Shown one piece after another: positions 57,497 to 64,000 of a stretch of 64,000 bases of DNA. The stretch is from Pararhizobium qamdonense (GTDB lineage Bacteria > Pseudomonadota > Alphaproteobacteria > Rhizobiales > Rhizobiaceae): positions 3,164,001 to 3,228,000 of the forward strand of contig NZ_CP119566.1 in NCBI RefSeq assembly GCF_029277445.1, read 5' to 3'. The notes under the pieces are model-generated. The model worked only from the letters and a program-made list of their open reading frames with translations. It had not been told where the DNA came from and made no database searches. The stretch's first letter is position 1, and each line of letters begins with the position of its first letter. Made by a program: the position numbers and the translations under genes.

Positions 57497-57525
57497 TGTC
57501 TCAAAGGTCTGTCGCCGACATGAAA

Positions 57526-57551
57526 AACCCGGCGATTGGCATCGCCGGGTT
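57526..57551 (-). terminator. Rho-independent terminator of aspS
   Basis: A perfect 11-bp stem AACCCGGCGAT / ATCGCCGGGTT with a 4-base loop, 30 bases after the aspS stop; on the minus strand it is followed by TTTTTC. Confidence 0.8.
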
Positions 57552-57582
57552 AATGACTTCCGATTGGAGGTGCTGACCTTGA

Positions 57583-59376
57583 TCAGTCCTTCTTCAAGGG
57601 CGGGATGACGCGCAGCGACAGTTCCGCAAGCTGCTTGGGCATCGCTGGAGCCGGTGCGTTCATCAAGAGGTCCTGGGCCTGCTGGTTCATCGGGAACAGC
57701 GTGATTTCGCGCAGGTTCTTGGCGCCGAGCAGCAGCATAACGACACGGTCGATGCCGAAGGCGCAGCCGCCATGCGGAGGCGCGCCGTACTGGAAGGCGC
57801 GGTACATGCCGCCGAAGCGTTCTTCAACGTCCGCCTGGCTGAGACCCACCAGCTCGAACGCCTTGACCATCAGTTCCGGCGACTGGTTGCGGATCGAGCC
57901 CGAGGCGATTTCGAAGCCGTTGCAGACGGCGTCATACTGATAGGCCTTGATCGTCAAGGGGTCCTGCGTCTGCAGCGCCTCAAGCCCGCCCTGCGGCATC
58001 GAGAACGGGTTGTGGGCGAAATCGACCTTCTTGTCTTCCTCGCTCCATTCGTAGAACGGGAAATCGATGATCCAGCACAGCTCGAAACGCTCGCGATCGA
58101 CCAGGTTCAGGTCCTCGCCGGCCTTTGTGCGGGCTTCGCCTGCGAACTTGTAGAATTTGGCCGGATCGCCAGCGACGAAGAAGCAGGCGTCGCCCGCATC
58201 AAGGCCAAGCTGCGTGCGAAGCGCTTCGGTGCGCTCCTCGCCGATGTTCTTGGCCAGCGGGCCGGAGCCAACGATCGAGCCGTCTTCTTCCTTGCGCCAG
58301 AAGATATAGCCGAGGCCCGGCTGGCCGGTCGATTGCGCCCAGGCATTCATGCGGTCACAGAAGGCGCGCGAACCACCGGTCTTGGCCGGGATCGCCCAGA
58401 CCTCGACCTTCGGATCGCGTTCGATCATGCCGGCAAACACTTTGAAGCCGGAGCCGGCGAAATGTTCGGTGACGGCCTGCATCTCGATCGGGTTGCGCAG
58501 GTCCGGCTTGTCGGAACCATATTTGCGGATCGCCTGGTCATAAGGAATACGCGGCCATTCCTTGGTGACGGGCTTGCCTTCGGCGAACTGCTCGAACACG
58601 CCGGTCATGATCGGTGCCATCGTATCCCAGACGTCTTCCTGGGTGACGAAGCTCATTTCCAGGTCGAGCTGGTAGAATTCGCCCGGCAGACGGTCGGCGC
58701 GCGGGTCTTCGTCGCGGAAGCATGGCGCGATCTGGAAGTAGCGGTCGAAACCGGCAACCATCAACAGCTGCTTGTACTGCTGCGGCGCCTGCGGCAGCGC
58801 GAAGAACGTGCCGGGATGGATACGGCTCGGCACGAGGAAGTCGCGGGCGCCTTCCGGCGAGGACGCCGTCAGGATCGGTGTCGAATATTCGGCAAAGCCG
58901 GCCGAGTTCATGCGCGAGCGCATGTCGGAAATGATCTGGCTGCGCTTGACGATGTTCTTGTGCAGCGTTTCGCGGCGCAGATCGAGGAAGCGGTACTTGA
59001 GGCGGATGTCTTCCGGATAGTCGGGCTCGCCGAAGACCGGCAGCGGCAGTTCCTTGGCGGAGGAGAGCACTTCGATCTCCTGCGCGTAAAGCTCGATCTC
59101 GCCGGTCGCCATCTGCTTGTTGACGGTCTCGTCCGAGCGCGCCTTGACCGTGCCGTCGATGCGGATGACCCACTCGCCGCGCACCGTCTCGGCCGCCTTG
59201 AAGGCCGGTGAGTCGGGATCGACGACGATCTGCGTCATGCCATAATGGTCGCGAAGATCGATGAACAGCAGGCCGCCATGATCGCGAACGCGATGGACCC
59301 AGCCGGAAATGCGGACGGTCTGCCCGACATCGGCTTTGCGAAGAGCGGCACAAGTGTGGCTGCGGTAACGATGCAT
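57583..59376 (-). CDS. aspS: Aspartyl-tRNA synthetase (non-discriminating type likely)
   Basis: A 597-residue class II synthetase. An N-terminal OB fold binds the anticodon ([29 protein letters not shown]), motif 2 lies in [24 protein letters not shown], a GAD insertion domain follows, and motif 3 is [25 protein letters not shown]. It charges tRNA-Asp; whether it also charges tRNA-Asn cannot be told by eye. The start has CAGGAT upstream. The neighbouring rnd gene fits known rhizobial synteny, though four genes lie between here. Confidence 0.97.
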   Translation of the reverse strand: MHRYRSHTCAALRKADVGQTVRISGWVHRVRDHGGLLFIDLRDHYGMTQIVVDPDSPAFKAAETVRGEWVIRIDGTVKARSDETVNKQMATGEIELYAQEIEVLSSAKELPLPVFGEPDYPEDIRLKYRFLDLRRETLHKNIVKRSQIISDMRSRMNSAGFAEYSTPILTASSPEGARDFLVPSRIHPGTFFALPQAPQQYKQLLMVAGFDRYFQIAPCFRDEDPRADRLPGEFYQLDLEMSFVTQEDVWDTMAPIMTGVFEQFAEGKPVTKEWPRIPYDQAIRKYGSDKPDLRNPIEMQAVTEHFAGSGFKVFAGMIERDPKVEVWAIPAKTGGSRAFCDRMNAWAQSTGQPGLGYIFWRKEEDGSIVGSGPLAKNIGEERTEALRTQLGLDAGDACFFVAGDPAKFYKFAGEARTKAGEDLNLVDRERFELCWIIDFPFYEWSEEDKKVDFAHNPFSMPQGGLEALQTQDPLTIKAYQYDAVCNGFEIASGSIRNQSPELMVKAFELVGLSQADVEERFGGMYRAFQYGAPPHGGCAFGIDRVVMLLLGAKNLREITLFPMNQQAQDLLMNAPAPAMPKQLAELSLRVIPPLKKD

Positions 59377-59724
59377 GATATTATCCTGGAACCAAGGGGC
59401 CGCGCGGCCACGCCAAAGCGCGCTGCGGCAGCGTCAAAATCGGGCGGAAAAGCGCATGGTGAGGCCGATTTGTCAAGGCCGGAGCAGATTAAACGGCGCC
59501 GCTTCCCCGATCCTGCCGGCAATCCGGCGGCCGCCCGGACGTTGAACGCCATCCCATTTTTGCGCCGCCATGCCCGTGTCATTATCGATCACGCGAAAAC
59601 CTGTGCTCTTGAGTGTTTGGAAGGAATTTCAGCTTAGCATCAGCTCAAACCGGCAAGGATGCTGCAGAAAGGGATGCGCAATCCTTGCGAATGAAATTGA
59701 CGACGATCGTTTGGAGACCGTGAC
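59377..59724. other. Intergenic region between aspS and the PAS-GGDEF gene (348 bp)
   Basis: This separates divergent genes. Open frames across it are antisense to aspS or lack ribosome-binding sites. It presumably holds both promoters. No RNA gene, palindrome or repeat stood out. Confidence 0.5.
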
Positions 59725-60675
59725 ATGACCGCCGCGCCAAGTCTTCTCGCTTTGGCCCCGCAAGAGAAAACCGGCACGTTTTTCTCCCGCGAACAGCTTT
59801 ATTTCATTTTGTCCGCGCTGCCGGACCCGGCCTTCGTCCTGACGCGGAGCGGCCGCTACGCCGCATTGTTCGGCGGGTCGGACCATCGCTATTATCATGA
59901 CGGCAGCTCGCTGATCGGCCAGAGCGTGTTCGACGTGCTCGCCGAGGACAAGGCACGATGGTTTGCCGGGGAAATTCAGTACGCGCTGGACACCAGGGCC
60001 CTGCACATCGTCGAGTACAGCCTTGCCGGCAGCGATGTGAAAGGGTTGAAAGATGCGGGGCCTGATCACCCCATCTGGTTTGAGGGCCGCGTGCAGGCGC
60101 TGGATTTTCCGGTCGATGGCGAGGATGCGGTGGTCTGGGTTGCCAGCAACATCACCCAGAAAAATGTCATCGAGACCCAATTGCGGCTGCAAAGCGAGAC
60201 CGATGCCCTGACAGGGCTTTTCAACCGGCGCAAGCTGATGGACGTTCTTGAAGAACACTTCGAACGGTTCATCCGGGAACGCCAGCCCACCGTCGCTTTG
60301 ATGTTCGATGTCGATCATTTCAAGCATGTCAACGATGCCTATGGTCATCCAGCTGGAGACAGGGTTCTCGCTCTCATCGCCACTCTATGCCGCGAGGTTT
60401 TGCGGGGCGCCGATTTTGCGGCGCGCATCGGCGGCGATGAATTTGTCGTCCTGATGCCGCTGACGCGGGGGGATCACGGCCGCGTCACCGCCGAGCGCCT
60501 GCGCCAGCGTATCGCCTCCAGCGTGACGGAAGCGGTCAACCATCCGATCGCGATCAGTGGCGGCATCAGCGAGTTTTCCGCCACGGACAAAACCTGCACC
60601 GACATCCTCAAACGCGCCGATGACGGCCTCTACCGCTCCAAGCGGGCCGGCCGCAATCAGTTCACTTCAGTCTGA
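59725..60675 (+). CDS. PAS-GGDEF diguanylate cyclase
   Basis: A 316-residue soluble protein. An N-terminal PAS-like domain (residues about 22-150: LYFILSALPDPAFVLTRSGRYAALFGGSD to AVVWVASNITQKN) leads through a short coiled helix to a GGDEF domain: ETDALTGLFNRRKLMDVLEEHF, MFDVDHFKHVNDAYGHPAGDRVL and the intact motif AARIGGDEFVVLMP. An RGAD sequence five residues before GGDEF is a product-inhibition (RxxD) site. It should make cyclic di-GMP. The start has GGAG. Confidence 0.93.
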   Translation: MTAAPSLLALAPQEKTGTFFSREQLYFILSALPDPAFVLTRSGRYAALFGGSDHRYYHDGSSLIGQSVFDVLAEDKARWFAGEIQYALDTRALHIVEYSLAGSDVKGLKDAGPDHPIWFEGRVQALDFPVDGEDAVVWVASNITQKNVIETQLRLQSETDALTGLFNRRKLMDVLEEHFERFIRERQPTVALMFDVDHFKHVNDAYGHPAGDRVLALIATLCREVLRGADFAARIGGDEFVVLMPLTRGDHGRVTAERLRQRIASSVTEAVNHPIAISGGISEFSATDKTCTDILKRADDGLYRSKRAGRNQFTSV

Positions 60676-60803
60676 ATCAACAGGGCTCAACGTTCAGAAG
60701 CGACGAAATAGGCGAAATCTGAGCTGTCTCCATGCCTGCCGGAGAGGTACACAAGGGAACCGGGACTCGACCATGACCGAGTCGCCGAAATCCGGAATGT
60801 CCC

Positions 60804-62042
60804 ATGTCGCAGCTTCGTCCGCTCATCCCCCTCCTCATCACGGCCGGCATCCTGATCGGCGGCAACGGGCTGCAGGGAACCTATATCTCGCTGCGCGCCC
60901 TGCAGGAGGGCTTTTCGACATCGCTGATCGGACTGGTCGGCACCGGCTACAATATCGGCTTTGCCATCGGCTGCATCTATGTGACGCGCATCCTGCGCTC
61001 GATCGGCCATATTCGAACCTTTTCTGCCATGGCGGCGATTGCGTCGGCAGCCTCACTTGCGATGGTGCTGCTGATCGATCCGTGGTTCTGGTTCCTGATG
61101 CGGCTGATTGCCGGCATCTGTTTTGCCAGCCTGTTTGCCACCGTCGAAAGCTGGCTGAATGCGCGGGTCAACAATTCCAACCGCGCCCGCACCCTGTCGA
61201 TCTATCGCCTGGTCGATCTCGGTTCGGTGACCGCGGCGCAATACCTGATCCCGACCGTCGGGATCGAGGGGTTCCAGCTGTTTGCCATCGTGTCCATGGC
61301 GCTCACCCTGTCGCTGGTCCCGATCTCCTTTGCCGACCGCTCCAGCCCCGGATTGCCGGAAGCGATCAAGTTCGATGTCAAGGCGCTGTGGAACATCTCG
61401 CCGCTCGCCACGATCGGCTGCATCGTCGTCGGGCTTACAAACTCCACCTTCCGTTCGTTGGGGCCGATCTATGCCGAGGGGATCGGCCTGTCGATCACGG
61501 CGATTGCCACCTTCATGAGCGTCGGGATCATCGGCGGCGTGGTGCTGCAATACCCGCTCGGGCTTTATTCCGACCGGCTGGACCGGCGGCTGATCATCCT
61601 GTTTGCCACGTTCGGCTCGCTGCTTGCGGGGCTTTATCTTGCGCTCTTTGCCGGCAGCGACGAATGGCTGAATTTCATCGGCATCTTCATCTTCGGCGCC
61701 TTCGCCATGCCGCTCTATTCGCTCTGCTCGGCGCATGCCAACGACCATGCCGCCGAAGGGCAGCACGCGCTGGTTTCGGCCGGCATGCTGTTCTTCTGGT
61801 CTTGCGGGGCGATTATCGGGCCGCTATTTGCCTCGTTCATGCTCGATATTTTCGGGCCGCAGGCGCTGTTCATCTATACGGCCGCAGTCCTTGCCGCCTT
61901 CATGCTCTATACGCTGCAGCGGATGACGGCCCGCAGTGGCGTGCCCACCGGCGAACGCTCCATGCGGTTTCGCAACCTGCTGCGCACCTCCTCTTTCTTC
62001 AACAAGCTGGCGGCACGGCCCGAGGACAAGCCCCAGGACTAG
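60804..62042 (+). CDS. MFS-type transporter (YcaD-like)
   Basis: A 412-residue protein with about twelve helices. Sequence features (LQGTYISLRALQEGFSTSLIGLVGTGYNIGFAIGC; RLIAGICFASLFATVESWLNARVNNSNRARTLSIY; PLGLYSDRLDRR) match the YcaD/YfkF-like MFS group whose substrate is not known. The C-terminal hydrophilic tail is about 35 residues. It follows the PAS-GGDEF gene by 128 bases. Confidence 0.9.
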   Translation: MSQLRPLIPLLITAGILIGGNGLQGTYISLRALQEGFSTSLIGLVGTGYNIGFAIGCIYVTRILRSIGHIRTFSAMAAIASAASLAMVLLIDPWFWFLMRLIAGICFASLFATVESWLNARVNNSNRARTLSIYRLVDLGSVTAAQYLIPTVGIEGFQLFAIVSMALTLSLVPISFADRSSPGLPEAIKFDVKALWNISPLATIGCIVVGLTNSTFRSLGPIYAEGIGLSITAIATFMSVGIIGGVVLQYPLGLYSDRLDRRLIILFATFGSLLAGLYLALFAGSDEWLNFIGIFIFGAFAMPLYSLCSAHANDHAAEGQHALVSAGMLFFWSCGAIIGPLFASFMLDIFGPQALFIYTAAVLAAFMLYTLQRMTARSGVPTGERSMRFRNLLRTSSFFNKLAARPEDKPQD

Positions 62043-62143
62043 AGGCAAGAACCGCAGCTGCGGCAAGATGCGCGCAAATGCCAATTGATGATTGCCGTCA
62101 TCAAGTTTAAACCGGGCCATCGCACTCTCCGGAAAACCTGCCC

Positions 62144-63547
62144 ATGCCAATCATCGACCGCCGCACACTTTTGAAGGGATCGGCTGCGGCCGCAGCCTCC
62201 TTTGCAATCGGCGGCGGTCTTGCGGCGCGCAACAGCATCGCGGCACCCACACCGCTGCTGCTTAAGGCGCAATTTACCGAGGCGGCATTGGCCAATGACG
62301 GCGTCACCCCGAAAGTCATGACATACGGCACAAGCGAGGCGCCGGCCACCGGCATGCCGCCGGTCATCCGCATGAAAAGGGGCGAGCCCTTTGCCGCAAG
62401 GCTCATGAATGCCCTGGACGAGCCGACCACGGTTCACTGGCATGGCCTGCGCATCGTCAATGCCATGGACGGTGTACCGGAGATGACTCAAGCCTACGTC
62501 TATCCCGGCGACGGCTTCGACTATGCCTTCACGCCGCCCGATGCCGGTACCTTCTGGTATCATCCGCATTGCAACACGCTGACCCAGATGGGTCACGGTC
62601 TGACCGGCGTCATCGTCGTCGAGGACTCGGCCGATCCAGTGTTCGATGCCGAGATCGTGCTCAACCTGCGCGACTGGCGGCTTGGCACCGGCGGCGCCTT
62701 CATTGCCCCGTTCAAGCCGCGCGATGCTGCGCGCGGCGGCACCTATGGCACGGTGCGCACCACCAACTGGCAGCAGCAGCCGCGCTATGACGCGCCGGCG
62801 GGCGGCCTTGTGCGCATCAGGATTGCCGCCACCGACGTGACGCGCATCTATTCGCTTGCCGCAGACGGGGCGCCGGCGCTGGTCATCGCACTGGATGGAA
62901 ATCCGGTCGATGCGCCCTATCCGCTCGATCTGCTCGATATCGGCCCCGGCCAGCGCGTCGAACTGGTCGTGCGCATGCCGGATGAGGAAGGCGCCGAGGT
63001 CAAGCTCGGCAATTTGCGTGGCTCCAATCCTTTCACCGTTGCGGCACTGTGCGCAACCGGCACCTCGCTCAAGCGCGATCTCCGCGATGTGAAGGCGCTG
63101 CCCGCCAATCCGATCGCCGAAGCCGATCTGTCGGCGGCGACGCGCATTCCGCTCGAATTTACCGCAACCGCCGAACATGCGCCGGTTCCCAGCATCTGCG
63201 GCACGATCGGCTATACGTTCTGGGCCATCAACAAGGTGCCGTGGCAGGGCGACACGCCCGATCCCGGCGCTCCGGTTTCCGAGCTGAAACTGGGCAAAAG
63301 CTATGTGCTGCAGGTGCGCAACCGTACCCCGCATGCGCATCCGATCCATCTGCATGGATTGAGCTTCCGCATTCTCAGTTCCAACAAGCGCACCATCCTT
63401 CCGCCCCCCACCGATACGATCCTGCTTTTGCCGGACGAGCAGGCCGAACTCGGTCTCGTCGCCGACAATCCTGGCGACTGGCTGCTCCATTGCCATATCA
63501 TCGAGCACCAGAAGACCGGAATGTCGGCATATTTCCGGGTGGTTTGA
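62144..63547 (+). CDS. Tat-exported multicopper oxidase
   Basis: A 467-residue three-cupredoxin oxidase. A Tat signal (DRRTLLKGSAAAAASFAIGGGL) is followed by the four copper motifs: TVHWHGLRI, FWYHPHCNT, AHPIHLHGL and WLLHCHIIEHQKTGM, with an axial Met. It oxidises metal ions or phenols with O2 in the periplasm; a CueO-like Met-rich loop is not seen, so Cu(I) oxidation is not assured. The start has CCGGAAA upstream. It follows the MFS gene by 101 bases and may be cotranscribed. Confidence 0.93.
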   Translation: MPIIDRRTLLKGSAAAAASFAIGGGLAARNSIAAPTPLLLKAQFTEAALANDGVTPKVMTYGTSEAPATGMPPVIRMKRGEPFAARLMNALDEPTTVHWHGLRIVNAMDGVPEMTQAYVYPGDGFDYAFTPPDAGTFWYHPHCNTLTQMGHGLTGVIVVEDSADPVFDAEIVLNLRDWRLGTGGAFIAPFKPRDAARGGTYGTVRTTNWQQQPRYDAPAGGLVRIRIAATDVTRIYSLAADGAPALVIALDGNPVDAPYPLDLLDIGPGQRVELVVRMPDEEGAEVKLGNLRGSNPFTVAALCATGTSLKRDLRDVKALPANPIAEADLSAATRIPLEFTATAEHAPVPSICGTIGYTFWAINKVPWQGDTPDPGAPVSELKLGKSYVLQVRNRTPHAHPIHLHGLSFRILSSNKRTILPPPTDTILLLPDEQAELGLVADNPGDWLLHCHIIEHQKTGMSAYFRVV

Positions 63548-63632
63548 GCTTTTTTCGTTGTGGCACCGGGCGTGAAGCGATACATCGGGTGAGTTTTAAC
63601 GGCCGCATTTCCGCCACAGTGATTGAAGTTTG

Positions 63633-64000
63633 ATGATCGAGACAACCGCCGAACTTGCCGCCGCCTGCGAAACGCTGGCCAGCGGAGATTACCTGACGAT
63701 CGATACGGAATTTCTCCGCGAGACGACTTTCTGGCCGCAGCTTTGCCTGATCCAGATGGCCGGACCGGACATTGCCGTGATCGTCGATCCGATGGCCAAG
63801 GACATCGACCTTGCGCCGTTCTTCGCGCTGATGGCCAATACGGATGTCGTCAAGGTGTTCCATGCGGCCCGCCAGGACATCGAAATCATCTATAATCTCG
63901 GCAAGCTGATCCCGCATCCGATCTTCGATACGCAGGTCGCCGCCATGGTATGCGGCTTCGGCGACAGTGTTTCCTACGATCAACTGGTCAGCCGCATCAA
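63633..64000 (+). CDS. rnd: Ribonuclease D, 5' part
   Basis: The first about 122 codons of a 3'-5' exoribonuclease (start [15 protein letters not shown]); the gene runs off the right edge. The DEDD exonuclease signature is visible: [21 protein letters not shown] (Exo I, with DxE), [13 protein letters not shown] (Exo II) and [10 protein letters not shown]. It trims tRNA 3' ends. Its position after aspS-region genes fits rhizobial synteny. HRDC domains would follow outside the window. Confidence 0.93.
   Translation, partial: MIETTAELAAACETLASGDYLTIDTEFLRETTFWPQLCLIQMAGPDIAVIVDPMAKDIDLAPFFALMANTDVVKVFHAARQDIEIIYNLGKLIPHPIFDTQVAAMVCGFGDSVSYDQLVSRI

Noticed and set aside
57772..59211. A 479-residue plus-strand open frame
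   Set aside because: It is antisense to aspS; the composition is rich in R, H, A and G, typical of a shadow frame.
62039..63508. A 489-residue minus-strand open frame
   Set aside because: It is antisense to the MFS permease end and the multicopper oxidase, with no recognisable domain.

Overview
This 64 kb window is a GC-rich chromosomal segment of an alphaproteobacterium of the order Rhizobiales, most likely Rhizobiaceae (Rhizobium/Agrobacterium-like). The evidence is its gene neighbourhoods (plsX-fabH-ihfA-merR; YceD/CBP3-type chaperone/OmlA; nrdR-ribD-ribC and ribH-nusB; ldtR with an L,D-transpeptidase; hemB-RDD-bpt; aspS-rnd), its family variants (Mg-type HemB, DUF6163, DUF2842, DUF982) and RIME-like palindromic repeats. 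No plasmid, phage or replication-origin functions were seen. The only clear mobile element is one IS5-family insertion sequence.

Layout, left to right. 1-11.3 kb: partial CoA-binding protein, EamA transporter, higBA toxin-antitoxin pair, crotonase-fold protein lacking both catalytic Glu, hotdog thioesterase, rplM-rpsI with a strong promoter, Lrp-type regulator divergent from phhA, agmatinase, argC, TauE/SafE permease, ctaA, DUF2842 protein and phosphoesterase. 11.3-21.8 kb: CatB-like acetyltransferase, then a polysaccharide locus (CelD-like acyltransferase, Wzz-like protein with a degenerate kinase domain, Wza-like lipoprotein, two GT4 glycosyltransferases, priming hexose-1-P transferase, Wzy/ligase-like protein). 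Its content and position beside argC/ctaA fit the unipolar polysaccharide/glucomannan locus of rhizobia, which is an inference.

22-31 kb: SNase-like protein with lost active-site residues, tRNA-Pro(GGG), a secreted RTX protein, small orphan genes, then merR-ihfA-fabH-plsX and the YceD, cytochrome bc1 chaperone and OmlA genes. 31-45.4 kb: H+-pyrophosphatase, MFS permease, nusB-ribH, an oppositely oriented accessory block (cupin, acetyltransferase, second RTX protein), ribC-ribD-nrdR, glyA, L,D-transpeptidase, its MarR regulator LdtR and DUF6163.

45.4-48.5 kb: a probable sRNA with a strong terminator, a perfect 227-bp tandem duplication built from RIME-like palindromes, and an intact IS5-family element inserted in it about 160 bp upstream of hemB. 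48.5-64 kb: GGDEF protein, RDD protein, bpt, EamA transporter, AbrB/MazE-Doc toxin-antitoxin pair with a perfect inverted-repeat operator, parC, an exported orphan protein, aspS, PAS-GGDEF protein, MFS permease, Tat-exported multicopper oxidase and the 5' part of rnd.

Most of the window is conserved housekeeping DNA: translation, riboflavin, haem, one-carbon, fatty-acid and arginine metabolism. The accessory interest lies in the polysaccharide locus, two RTX proteins sharing an unusual N-terminal module, the two toxin-antitoxin pairs, and the repeat/IS/sRNA region before hemB. I found no clearly new multi-gene system; the strongest candidates for undescribed biology are the shared RTX N-terminal module, the pseudo-BY-kinase Wzz and the pseudo-SNase.
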